This document shows, piece after piece, positions 1-9,998 of a stretch of DNA of 64,000 nucleotides (positions within the stretch are counted from its first letter, which is position 1; every line of letters starts with the position of its first letter). Both the position numbers and the translations under genes were made by a program. Source of the stretch: Oxytricha trifallax (taxonomy: Eukaryota; Ciliophora; Spirotrichea; Sporadotrichida; Oxytrichidae); assembly GCA_000711775.1 (NCBI GenBank), contig ARYC01000191.1, positions 146,665 through 210,664 of the forward strand, read 5' to 3'. The notes under the pieces were generated by a model. It was not told the origin of the DNA. It worked only from the letters and a program-made list of their open reading frames with translations, and did no database searches.

Positions 1-1
1 A

Positions 2-220
2 GCTCGTAGAATTCAACCAGAGTGTCAGAAGTTGGAGAAAAACGCTTACCGGTCCCACCGCTGCTGGGAAACGTAATCCCTGTCCTTTCGCTGTGGTAGC
101 TTCAGTACCCTAACCCGGTGTGGGAGAAAAATCCTTATCGTTATCTTCATTGGTTTTTGTCTTCTCACTTTTGAAGGCAGAGCGTACCTTCATCCTGCTA
201 ACTATTACCTAGGAAACTGA
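2..220 (+). pseudogene. 3' part of a small gene that also occurs at 14981-17346
   Basis: Read with TAA=Gln, the frame is open from the window edge to TGA at 218-220 (72 codons, no start in the window). The GC content is well above the flanking desert. A diverged copy in the opposite orientation lies at 14981-15149. The two share a cysteine-rich stretch (RCG-FSTL-RCGRK) followed by a hydrophobic segment and the ending YYLxN-stop. Nucleotide similarity continues about 30 bp past the stop codon. A one-base length difference upstream suggests at least one copy has lost its frame. I do not recognise the family. The hydrophobic segment near the C-terminus may be a membrane anchor, which is inference only. 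Confidence 0.45.
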
Positions 221-250
221 ACTCAAGCCAGGCAACTCATCTAATGCAGG

Positions 251-2260
251 GAACTCTTAGAATCTAGCTCACTCGAAGTGTGTGTACATAAAAATCCAGT
301 AAATTACTATGTTCCAACAATTCTTTCACTTTACTTGCTTTACTAAGATATTTGTCACTCAATGAATTGTCTATGAATCTGTGATGATTTATTTTGAATT
401 GTACTTTTTTCACAAGTAGCATAAGTAAACGAACTTTGAAAGTTTAAACGATAGGGTAATTTAAATTATAATTTATGGTAAGTCCTTTATTTAATGAAAA
501 CTTTTCATTAATCTCGGTTTTTGAGCTTATTACTTTTTTGACAGTGAAATCATTGAAAACTCTTATGTATCTATGCTAGGTAGGCAGCTTTGGGTTGTGA
601 GAACAATGAAATATCAAAAATTTAAAGGAGTTCCTTAAAAGTCCATTAGTTTTCCATCAACAGTAATCTACCACCAAAAAATATCAGATCATGATTATTG
701 AACATAGTGAAAGTTATAAACGATATTAATAAGAGGCAAATAATTAATTATAATTAAAGGAATCCTTAATCAGATGATATTTTTTTCAATTAACTTCTGA
801 AGATTTCTCTGTTGATACTAATCTATTGATTAAGTTATGTGAAAGTCACCCAGTTTAATTATTTAAGATAGTCGAGGGAAAATGAATCTCTTCAATATCA
901 CTACTCCATATACATTTGTTTTTACTAATCCATGATCTCCCCGAGAATTTTTCTGATAATTCAAGGTGTACAATTATCTTTCATAGTTTTCATTGCTTTG
1001 TTTACAAACTGAATTTTAAATGTGTTTTGGTGACCATTATAAGTATATGATTATGGTAATGACGGAATAAAATAGCAGTCAAAGATCTTACAGATTTAGT
1101 AAATGACAATGATGAAAATAAGGAAAATATAAATTCCATCTCTTAAGTTAGTAAACAAAATCAGTGAGATAATATGAATAATTTAAAAATAAAAATGGTT
1201 GATTCCAAATTGAAGTACTGCAAAATTTCATCGATTGTTTCTATAAGAAACTTATAGTTAAATATTAAAATCAATTCCAATTTTATTTCACTTTGCTATA
1301 CTATTTTGAACACATAAACATAGAAATCAGACGAGGGGATCTTCTAAAAAACAAATTATCTTTAAATTCATAAAATTTGGATATAAGAAAAATTAAAAGA
1401 GATGTATTTGACCTTTTTTGGAAATTCATGATCACAAAAAATTGAAAGTGCCATAACACTTATGCTAGTAGTCTATCAAATCTTTTTATTTTATAGTTTT
1501 AATCATAATTTATTTTCATATTAATCAACAACTATTTCTATCTGTATAGAGATAGGTATCATTATAATTTATAGTATTAATTTATAAAAATGGTTAATTT
1601 AACTTGAACTTTAACCTCTATTATTAAATAATATCTATTTAATAAGTAAAAGTCATAAGATACTTTAAGTATGAAATTTTATATATAAATGCTTCAGAGT
1701 ATTATAATGAAATATATACCTTGAATCATAGTAATCTATTCTCTAATTACGATACGGTAACCACCTCTTAATTCTTGATATTCTTCATCTTTCATTGTTG
1801 TTGATTCAGTTAAACAGAACCTTGACTTAATCTTTCTTGATTAACTGAATTTCTTAATTTGGCATAGATTTCTTAGTGAAAAGATACCCTTCTACCTTTG
1901 AATTATTTTCAATAAACTCACTGAATCTTCTCTCACACTAATAAAATCTTGTTCCATCATTCTTCCTAGGTCTTCCCTCTGTATTGGTATTGTCTTCCTA
2001 TTAATTAACCTACGAGATAAATGTCTTTGTTCCTATCTCTTAACTTACTATATGCACCAGCATTTCTTATTATCTACCCATTTCAATTGCTACTTTTTCC
2101 TCATTTATGAACTTTCCTGATCTGCAATTCCTCATTTATAAATGTCCAGCCAATCTTTGCCTGAGATCTAAATAAATAGTTTTCCAAATTAATTATTTGT
2201 ATATTGTTTGTAGATAAAATTCACAATGAATTCTATCAAATTATTATTATCTTTTTTTAA
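251..2260. other. AT-rich stretch without a supported gene
   Basis: About 2 kb of very AT-rich sequence with short frames in all phases. I see no domain, no long inverted repeat and no RNA gene here. The last 14 bases (2261-2274) are the target duplication of the next element. Confidence 0.5.
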
Positions 2261-2308
2261 TATTAATATTTGTATTATTAACTTAATAAGTTAAAGGTTG
2301 ACACCAAA

Positions 2309-2530
2309 ATGATTTGTGACGATAAGTCAGAAATGACACACATTCCAAAATAAAAGTGCATCAACCAAACACACTCCCCCCACTCATCAATAAATATGTT
2401 GAAAGTCTAGAAGAAGACGAGGGGCAACTACTGTCATAATTTAAAGATGAACCAGAAATTCGCTGGCTATGAAACAATGGGGCTCTTACAATCATCAATA
2501 AGCGAATCTATTAGCTTGTTCTTTAGATGA
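2309..2530 (+). CDS. RE1 first reading frame, 73 aa, unknown function
   Basis: ATG at 2309, TGA at 2528, with TAA and TAG codons read as Gln. The opening residues MICDDKSE are matched at the 5' end of RE2 (5638 downwards, ICDDKSE), so both the reading frame start and the 5' end of the element are conserved between two copies. After the first ten residues the two diverge. No domain is recognised. It lies 35 bp inside the element and is followed seven bases later by the next frame. Protein-coding status rests on conservation of the start and on amino-acid composition. Confidence 0.45.
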
Positions 2531-2537
2531 ACCTAAC

Positions 2538-2801
2538 ATGACGCACTATTTCTTGTCACGCTTCATAGAAACAATAGAAAATAAAAATTCAGAAAAGATC
2601 TCTCAAAATCAAAAGAAAACAATAAGAGACTCCCATCTCTTCTCCACCACATTAGCCAGACCAAGAGAAAGGCACAAGTCTCTTTCAAACTAACTAAAAC
2701 TAAAGTCTTTTCTCTTAGTAATATATCTTGAGGTTTAGTTACCCTCAAAAATAATAGGTTTGCTCTATTCAATAACTTAAACTATCAGGCTAATAACTTG
2801 A
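2538..2801 (+). CDS. RE1 second reading frame, 87 aa, unknown function
   Basis: ATG at 2538 and TGA at 2799, starting seven bases after the stop of the first frame. The product is basic and hydrophilic. A long frame in another phase opens at 2542, so only one of the two need be real over this stretch. No domain is recognised. Short consecutive frames of this kind are also seen in RE2 and RE3. Confidence 0.25.
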
Positions 2802-3087
2802 ATCTCAAAGTCTTATTTAGTAATACCCCTTATTTACATCTAAGTCCTCAAACATATCACTTTTTTAAAACACAAATAAAGTATGGCCCTCACTTGACTT
2901 GAGATGTAAACATATCTCTTAATAAAACCCTCCAGCATAGAACGAGTTTCTTAAAACAGGCTTTAATATCTCATAACTTGGAGATATAAACAAAACCCCG
3001 AGATTCGACCAAAAAAATCCGTTTCTTAAGGCTCATTATTTTCTCCAATATTCATTACTAAATAGGAAAAATTTGCCTAAGAAAAGG

Positions 3088-3954
3088 ATGATGCACTTCT
3101 AGTACTAAATAGGAAATTATAACACTTCTAACCTTGAGCTGTGCTTGACCAAACTATTTCAATATAACATATAAGCTAACAGATGTCACTAATCATAAAT
3201 AATTAACACAAAATCCCGACACAGTACACGAAAAATCCGGTTACAGAATGAATTCACCAATGACTAATCAAGAGTTAAATCCGAAGTGCTAGACAAGTGG
3301 AATCAACCACTTGAAGAAAGTCAGACACCCATTAGAAATCAAATGGAAGTCGACAAATTGATCTAATCCACATCAAAAATTGAAAATAAGAAAGAAAGCT
3401 TATTAATGTTTGGGGATTAAAATAATTAATAACTAATTTCAAACCCAAACTAAGGATCAAACCATGATAATTTTAAAGTTCGAAACTTGAGAAACCCAAG
3501 TAAAATTTTTAGTATAATCTTAAGAAGTGCTTCATACTAGATAGATCAAGTCACTCGAAATTTCTTTGAAAAACTTCACATTCAGCAACGATACTAACTT
3601 AACAGTTAATTCGTAGAACCATACATGTAAGAAATGTCAAGACGAAGAAAAAAAAATAACCATCAAGAAGAAAAAGAGAAAGTGAAGCAAGTGAGTATCA
3701 GAGCAGTAGGATATAATGGTGTCTCAACCAATGGCACTATAAATTTAAAAGGGCTTGACCCTAATATATTACCATTTATATTGATCTGGGATCCCGAGAG
3801 ACCTCAGTGTGATCTTATTATTATTATTAATATTTGTAGTTTCTAAATAACTCTAAAATAAAATCAATACAGATTATATAGTTGCTCGTTTTAGAATTAC
3901 TAAACAATATTAATATAACAATAAGATCATATTGTGGTCTCTGGGAACCCCTGA
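3088..3954 (+). CDS. RE1 long reading frame running through the 3' tail, 288 aa
   Basis: This phase is open without any TGA from 2542 to 3952, about 470 codons, longer than expected by chance at this base composition. The first ATG is at 3088. The product is rich in Gln, Asn, Lys and Ser, with a Lys/Arg/Glu cluster around 3640-3690. It reads through the conserved tail (LKGLDP, then PERPQCDLIIII from the TTA repeats) into flanking DNA. The C-terminal end is therefore set by the insertion site, and the true end may lie earlier. No known domain is recognised. A nucleic-acid-binding ORF1-like role would fit a retroelement but is only a guess. Confidence 0.45.
3743..3824 (+). repeat. Conserved retroelement 3' tail, copy 1
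   Basis: AAAGGGCTTGACCC, about 30 variable bases, then GAGACCTCAGTGTGATC and (TTA)n. The other copies are at 3912-4003 (minus), 5288-5371 (plus), 15582-15664 (minus) and 44393-44480 (plus). The tail can fold at GGGCTTGNCCC and at GGGGGTCCC. Confidence 0.75.
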
Positions 3955-4107
3955 AATTGTATATTAGGAAATAAATTATGTTCAAGCTCTTTTATTTATA
4001 TGTTAGAATTATTGGCACGAACATCTATTAATTCAATTAAAAATTTCACTTTCTGTTTCTTTTTTTGTTCTATTCTTTACCTCTTATTATTTCTTTTTTT
4101 CTTGTTT

Positions 4108-4872
4108 TCAATTCATGATAATCAAGAGGAGTTCTTCCAACTTTTCATTAGTTAAATAATTTGTTGAGAAGTGCACTCTTTTAACAGCTTCTTAAATGAA
4201 GCGCTTTTTGAAAAGCGGGTCAAGCTAATTTAGTAGTTCGATTTCTAAACTGTTGATTGATTAATGGGAAGGTCTTATTGACATTCTTTTATAGTCAATA
4301 AGTTTTTAAGAAAGTTAGAACCTAATTTCATCCTAATTTAGAAATTGATGTATACTCAGGAGAAGTTTAACCTAAACCTATTTAGTACTGATTAGAATGT
4401 CAGGCATTTTACATTGTTTGTTTAAATTATCCTTAATTATTGGTTAAGCTAATGGATTTTTACCCATGTCATTACTACTTGCTGTTGAATTTCTAATCAT
4501 ATTTAGCTTAGTTTCTATTGCTAAAATAAGTGATGACTAGTCCCTATCTTTTACCTCTAATTTAACTTACTAAGAGCCACTAGATTTATTCCCAGTTTGC
4601 GATTCAAACAATGGACGATTAGAAGATTTCTAATTCTTTTAGTCTATGAAACATTTTAAATCCAATGGTTGTTTTCTTCTTTAATGGAAATTGAGCTTCC
4701 TCTAGAGTTGTAGACAGTTGGTTTTATAGGTTTGATGTATTACTTTTGCTCTTCTTACTATTTAAATTTGTTAGAATAGATGTTCCATAGTTTTTTTTGC
4801 TTGGCTATTTGGTAATGAGATTTTAGTTTATATCCTCTGGGTTTTGTAAATTTTTATCTGTAAGCTGTTCAT
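4108..4872 (-). CDS. RE2 third reading frame, 254 aa
   Basis: ATG at 4872 overlaps the TGA of the preceding frame (ATGA); stop at 4110-4108. It holds about 30 in-frame TAA/TAG codons read as Gln. The product is hydrophilic and rich in Lys, Gln, Asn and Ser. Its C-terminal third has regularly spaced leucines (LLSIHQFL, LLNQLDPLF, LEELLLIIMN), possibly helical. No reverse transcriptase, nuclease or protease motif is visible. It lies between the second frame and the 3' tail, the position of the last gene of the element. Confidence 0.5.
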
Positions 4873-5502
4873 TGTGAGAATGTCGAGCTAGATGTATTTG
4901 GTAGTAGATTCTTTTCTTAGAGGATGTTAATTTAAGATTAGATTAATTGTTTTGATTCTTTCATCCTTGATTAGTTCTTGTATACTTTTCTTGTAAAACT
5001 TTTTTGCTTGTTCATAGTTGTTAATTTGTAAGTTAGCAGTCTCTTTTACATATTTTTGAAAGTGTTAGACTTTTGAAAACTTGAGTTTAAGAATTTAATT
5101 CCAGTAGGTTATCTTTGGAGGAGTCTGTGTTTGCTTGTTGATGAATGTAATTTTTGTAATCCGAGGTATTTTTTCTTAGCAACTTTACTTTCATGTTCAT
5201 AGTCAATATAGACTGATAGGCAAATGAAAGAGAAGATAATTTTTTTAATTGAAAGTATTTAATGTCCATATTAACGAAATCATATATAATAAAAAGGTCT
5301 TGACCATTATATATTTGCATATATTAATGATCGGGGGTCCCTCAGAGACCTCAGTGTGATCTTATTATTATTAGACTGATAGGTTGTCTTCATGATTATA
5401 GGGTATCATAGGCGAGAAAAATAGGTCTGATAATAAGTGCTAGTATGAATAGTAGGAGGGGCTTTGATCAGATTTTTTCAATGTCAGTTTCTCAACTATC
5501 AT
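4869..5502 (-). pseudogene. RE2 second reading frame, split by a 163-bp retroelement insertion
   Basis: ATG at 5502 (minus), TGA at 4871-4869. Between 5383 and 5221 lies a truncated sister element plus one 12-bp target copy. This insert is 163 bp, which shifts phase by one, and removing exactly that length joins the two halves in frame to give 156 codons before the stop. The N-terminal half is acidic/neutral and the C-terminal half strongly basic (many Lys and Gln). The stop overlaps the next start as ATGA at 4872-4869. The phase agreement is good evidence that both the frame and the insertion are real. No domain is recognised. Confidence 0.55.
5221..5371 (+). mobile_element. 5'-truncated retroelement copy inside RE2
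   Basis: About 150 bp ending in the conserved tail (GGTCTTGACC, then ATCGGGGGTCCCTCAGAGACC, CAGTGTGATC and four TTA units). It is flanked by the 12-bp direct repeat TAGACTGATAGG at 5209-5220 and 5372-5383. The 5' truncation, target duplication and (TTA)n tail together point to target-primed reverse transcription. Confidence 0.75.
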
Positions 5503-5638
5503 CGAGTTGTCCACTGGAAGCAACTTATCTATGCAAATTAAAGTTCATTAGAGTCCTTTAGAATCTACACATAGTGAAGTGGCTTTTTTTGTATGTCATT
5601 GATGGATTTTGAATTATTTCTGATTTATCGTCACAAAT
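5492..5638 (-). CDS. RE2 first reading frame, about 48 codons
   Basis: Begins ICDDKSE like the first frame of RE1, but the ATG present in RE1 is missing; the codon is at 5638 or an upstream start was lost. It ends at TGA 5494-5492. The next frame (ATG at 5502) overlaps it by 11 bases. Function is unknown. Confidence 0.35.
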
Positions 5639-5660
5639 CCTGATCGTCAACCGATTAATT

Positions 5661-6618
5661 TTTAATTAATAATATTACTTACAATAGAGTATCACCATAA
5701 ATTTATCAAAATAGGCAAATTAGACTTTCATATATTCTAATTTATTAATTTTATTAAAAACAGAAATAATCTAAAATTTTTTTTATATATAAAAATTTAA
5801 AATCGTACAAAATATTAATAAAAATATATATTTCTTAATTAATTTATATATCTATAGACAAATAATTTTTATATTTAATAATTATCTTCATGAATTTCAA
5901 ATCACCAGCCCACCTCCAATTTGAAAGATACCGCGTAATATTGATATTTGGTAACTAATCTCACTGCAGTTGAATTATTACTTTTAAACCTTTTAATTCA
6001 CTTGAAATTAACATATCTGCGCTTGCTATCACTGCTCACTGTCTTTAAATCTTAATTTATTGATCTTTTAAATACAATTCACAAACTACAAACTTGCAGA
6101 TAAATATAGCAATTTATGCAACTAGTTTTCTCATTTAGAGGCATTGCTGATAACTGTAGCTGTAGGTGGGCTGCATGTGCTTAGATGAATTCAACTGGAC
6201 TGATCTGGCATAAGCAAAGCACTCAATGGACAGAAATAGGCTCTTTATTTACATTTAATAGCTCACATCTAATTGCGCTAATATGAATTGTTTCATAATT
6301 TAATTTAATTCAATTAATAATTATACAATATTTTTTAAAAATAATATATTTATTAAGGTTATATGAATTGAAATACAATAAAGACGAGCAGTCACTTTGA
6401 ATAGATTGGTCAGCACTGGTTTACAAAATTAGATGTGGCTTGATCTAGCATCTAGGCAAAGAGAGTTTAAAATGCTCAGATAACAGCTAGACTTTAGAGT
6501 TCAGAAGATCCAAAGCAGCATTCAATAATCTAACTCAATGAAATCAGTTCACTATTTATTATACTCACTTCTTAATTTAAATATAATATATAATATATTA
6601 ATAATAATATGTTATTAG
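5661..6618. other. AT-rich stretch with short coding-like pieces
   Basis: Alternates very AT-rich runs with GC-richer pieces (about 5900-6060, 6130-6240 and 6380-6540). The pieces could be exons or fragments of a gene cut by AT-rich inserts. No frame joins them convincingly and no domain is recognised. Confidence 0.3.
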
Positions 6619-6936
6619 CTAGAAGCAGTGAAAACTTGCATTTAAATCATTAAAAGATTTGAAGAGGAGGGTAATAACTTCATTTTAGTGATTTCTCTAA
6701 GGAAGAAGCACACCGATGATGTCGATCTCAGCAAGGACAAGCAATTAAAAGAGACTGTAGTTTATTTTACGGCAAATGAATCTATTCGATTTAACACACT
6801 AATAATTTACAGTGCATTCAAATACACCAGGACAAGCAATATCGTGGATGTGTGTATTCTAACTCTGCTGCATCCTGTGCTCAAACTGATTAATGTCAAG
6901 GTGCATGATATTTGTAATCTAATCAACACTAAATGA
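6619..6936 (+). CDS. Coding-like frame, unknown function, no clear start
   Basis: Open from about 6619 to TGA at 6934-6936, with GC content and composition more protein-like than the surroundings. It contains a charged segment (RFEEEGNNF, RKKHTDDVDLSKDK) followed by alternating hydrophobic residues ending KVHDICNLINTK. The upstream limit is unclear because the frame runs back into AT-rich DNA without an ATG. Weaker frames of similar type follow at 7000-7220. It may be one exon of a larger gene. I do not recognise the family. Confidence 0.35.
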
Positions 6937-7229
6937 TTAAATATAATATAATATTATAATATTATAATATAATTAATAAATTAATCAACTACTAGGTTAA
7001 GGAACTAATAAAGCTGCTTGTTAGCAGTTAAATCTAATGAAGGCTGCACAATTCATTGAGATAACAGAGGTGAAGACAAATATTTAAAAGGCATGCATAG
7101 ATGAAAAAGCAAGTGGTTGAAGTGAAGGCGAGATAAGAAACTTAGGAATGTCAGTGTACATTAGCATGATCATCATGTTGGAGAGGACAAACATAAGAGT
7201 AATCAGTTTAAAATGTAAGGATTTAGTTT

Positions 7230-8161
7230 TAATTCATATTTAAATTCTACTTATTTTTAATTTATATTTGAAGAAATTTAAGATTGCTTTTAATAAATTA
7301 ATTAGCTTAGTATAAATAGATATTTCAAGAACATCTTATATTAGTATTCATTACATTACAAATAGTGTTAATGACGGTTAATGTCATGATGCTCTTTGAC
7401 AGCAGTGGATACACAAAATAAAAAATAATTCTAATACTTTTATTAATGAAAACTACCTACGAATTCATTAATTATGCAGTTCTTACTCTTAATTGTTCCA
7501 TAATTTATCAAATAATCTAACAATTTAAAAATACCATTGTGATAAGTTATCTTAGTATTTAAAGTTTATAAACAACTTGAGCCGAACATAATTCACTGTA
7601 GTTCTATTCCTTGTTTTCTAATCATGAGGCAAGGCATGATTTGTCTAACAACTCATGCCTTTCGCTATTACTGTCATTTGATTAAAATTCTTATTTATTA
7701 ACAGATTAAATAGAATCTTATGAAACTTACATCCTCAAAGATAGTTGCTAGATATAAAGACGATTAACATTTGCTTCAATTTAATATAGTTAATATATTA
7801 TTTATAAATTGATACCAAATCTTATTAAATGTAATAAAGGATAGTTATATTTTCCTAAAATTTATATAATTTTAAATATCTAACTTAGATCCTTAAATTA
7901 ACATGATCAGATAGAAACTACAAATATATATTCTATCAAATGTTTATTCTAATCAAATAAGTTGAATAATAAATATTATCAATCTCACTACTTTCCAATG
8001 TATTATGTACTTTTCATGATATAGAATAAGGTAATACTGAAATATTATAGGAAAATTTTTCTTAGCAATTATTATCAATGTAGTCTAAGATAAACTATGT
8101 TTATATAAATTCAAACAAACTAAATGCTTACTTTAAAGATCTAAAATATAGTAATATTTAG
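7230..8161. other. AT-rich stretch without a supported gene
   Basis: No frame of note, no long repeat and no RNA gene seen. Confidence 0.5.
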
Positions 8162-8295
8162 CTTAATAGTAGTAGTAGTAGTAAATAACTTAAGGTAATT
8201 TAAAATTCTAAAATGCGTAGAGTAATTAGTGCTGTGTAAAATGATAATGAGTCTCAGAGTATTTGACCCACTATTAATTGCGGTTCCCCGCGCCT

Positions 8296-9955
8296 TCATT
8301 ATTGGTCATCTGGTTTTCCTTTCATCTATTCCTGTTCCTTTTCATTCTCTTTCTTATTATTCCCATGTTTTTGCTTTTCCTCCTGAATTACCTTACTGAA
8401 TCCATTTGTCTATTGCTCTAGGGTCTCTTTACATGCTCCAATTTGCTCCAGCTCCCGTATGGATGTTCCATTGAAGAGGTAGCCTTCTAATTCTTCGAAG
8501 ACTTCAACCATTTCATTGAACCTACCTTCCACTTCTTGGAATTGTTGTTCAATCTGAGTATTTACATTCTCTCTCATTACCATGTCGTCCCATTAGTCTA
8601 TTTATGGATTGCAAACAGCTGATCCTGTCGTCATGTCCTCGTTAGCATGTTGCCATATCAAGTCATTCCTTAATTCCATGTCTCTTTCCAGTTTTCCTCT
8701 TTAACAGCGATTCCTTACCTCCCTATCTCAATTTTCACAAATCCAAGTTCTAAATTGAGCATCAGATAATGTCTCTGCATGTTCACCCAATCGTTAGCAA
8801 ATATTTGGAATACAGGTTCTCCTGTAAGTTTCATATCTAGGTGGTTAATTGTTAGTATTGCCATGACTCCGCAATCTTCGGGATTTTTTACTTTGTGCGT
8901 CTCAGTCTTGCTTATAATTCTTTTCACCTAGAATTTTCTCCCCACTGTGCCTTCTAGTAGTTCGTTTATCTGTTTCGTGGATTTTTAGAGGACTGCCACG
9001 CTACCAATTGATCTTCTGGAGTCATAAATCTCAAGTGTCTTTGAGTTCTTTTCTACTTTTAGAACTACCCAGTTCTTGCAGTTCCTAATGTTACCCTAAC
9101 AGCTCACTGATAGGATTATTCCTTGGATATCTTCCTGTGCTCTCCAAAACCTTCTATTCTCAATTTTCCAGTTAGTCGTCCCAATGATTCTCTCCAAGCT
9201 CTTGATTCCATTTTCATCCACGACTAACGGTGGTAGTATTAAAAAGTCCTGGTTCTTTTGATTGAATTGAACTTCTTCAATCAGTCTTGAGATTGCTGGT
9301 TTCTTTCGAGATGTGATTTCTTGGAATTAAGTCAAAGTGCTTCCATTCCTAGTTGATCTCCCTTTCATGTCTAAGTTGTTTCTCTGACCACAAGTCCTCC
9401 TCTCTCACTCCATTTCTACGAGCTCTCTATCTGTCATCAAATCGTCTAACGAGAGCCTTTTCAATCTTAGTTCTGGTGCTTGGGCAACATACTATAGTCA
9501 CCATTCTTGTTACCACCGGGTTCCAGCTTTTTTTTGCGTAGATGATCTTGTCAAAATCCTGGCATTTCACCTCGGTCAGGTCGTTTAGATTTTTGAATTC
9601 CATCTGGTCTCCCTGAATGCAGTCTGTACCGTCTTCATGTTTGTCGAATCGATCTCTCTGGCTCTTGGATTCATTCAGTTTCTTACTTGGGTTCAACTTC
9701 TCAATCTTCAGTCTGCTCTTAAATCCCATTTGTTTGTTGAGAGGTGTTTTGTAAAAGTTATTCATTCTTCCTGAGCCCTAATGCTTCTTGGTCATTACTT
9801 CTGTCTCTGTGATTGAATCTAGCCTCTTACACCTTCTCCCAGAACTCCCTCTTCTTGTTGCGATTTTCCCATCTTCCAGGCTTCCTATTCCATGATCTCT
9901 TCACCTCTTCTTCCATCTTTCTTTTATTTGCTTCTGGCTGATTTAATGGATTCAT
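8296..9955 (-). pseudogene. LINE second gene: Ulp1-like cysteine protease with coiled-coil tail
   Basis: ATG at 9955 (MNPLNQPEANKRKMEEE) or 9765 (MNNFYKTPLNKQMGF), in different phases. A basic N-terminal part to about 9280 is followed, after a frameshift, by a segment resembling the C48/Ulp1 SUMO-protease core: NWVVLKV then LEIYDSRR at about 9030-9100, and NPEDCGVMAILTINHL at 8840-8890. These match the family pattern H/N-W-hydrophobic, IYDS and the catalytic D-C-G. The usual catalytic His is Asn in NW, so activity is doubtful. After another frameshift near 8715 come about 140 residues of Glu/Gln/Lys-rich probable coiled coil, ending at TGA 8298-8296. The C48 assignment rests on motifs only. 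Confidence 0.65.
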
Positions 9956-9960
9956 TCTAC

Positions 9961-9998
9961 TTTAATGTCAATACTTTTAATTTTTAATTATTTTATTA
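9961..9998 (-). repeat. 38-bp leader, copy before the protease gene
   Basis: Identical over 38 bases to 14058-14095. On the minus strand it spans the stop of the reverse transcriptase gene and ends six bases before the ATG of the next gene. It may be a translation re-start or promoter-like element, or a trace of element tandemisation. Confidence 0.8.

Larger units (their letters stand above)
2275..3824 (+). mobile_element. Retroelement-like copy RE1, full length, with target duplication
   Basis: A 1550-bp unit flanked by the 14-bp direct repeat TATTAATATTTGTA (2261-2274 and 3825-3838). It starts with a short leader and GGTTGAC at 2296. It ends with a conserved tail: GGGCTTGACCC near 3751, GATCC-like/GAGACCTCAGTGTGATC near 3790-3813, then (TTA)n. 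The same tail occurs five times in the window and the 5' start is shared with RE2. A 3' microsatellite tail plus variable-length target duplications are typical of target-primed reverse transcription. No reverse transcriptase is encoded, so the element is probably non-autonomous. Several overlapping frames on the plus strand fill it. Confidence 0.7.
3912..5660 (-). mobile_element. Retroelement-like copy RE2, minus strand, with a second copy inserted in it
   Basis: The minus-strand 5' end (about 5660-5650) carries GGTTGAC followed by ATTTGTGACGATAAATCAGA. This matches the start of RE1 (GGTTGAC, then ATTTGTGACGATAAGTCAGA). The 3' end is the conserved tail at 3912-4003, here with only one TTA unit. 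A 5'-truncated sister copy is inserted at 5221-5371. Without it, RE2 is about 1.59 kb, the same size as RE1. Three overlapping frames run 5' to 3' on the minus strand. I could not find a clear target duplication for RE2 itself. Confidence 0.65.

Noticed and set aside
5012-5320. Minus-strand frame starting at 5320 in RE2
   Set aside because: Its first third is the antisense of the truncated retroelement tail at 5221-5371. The true frame of RE2 runs in another phase from 5502.
3912-5373. Reading 3912-5373 as one DNA transposon with 85-bp inverted ends
   Set aside because: The right tail has its own target duplication (TAGACTGATAGG), and RE2 extends beyond it to about 5660. The two tails therefore belong to two retroelement copies in opposite orientation.
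6619-6936. Alba-like fold for the frame at 6619-6936
   Set aside because: Only a vague alternation of hydrophobic residues. The characteristic Alba motifs are not visible.
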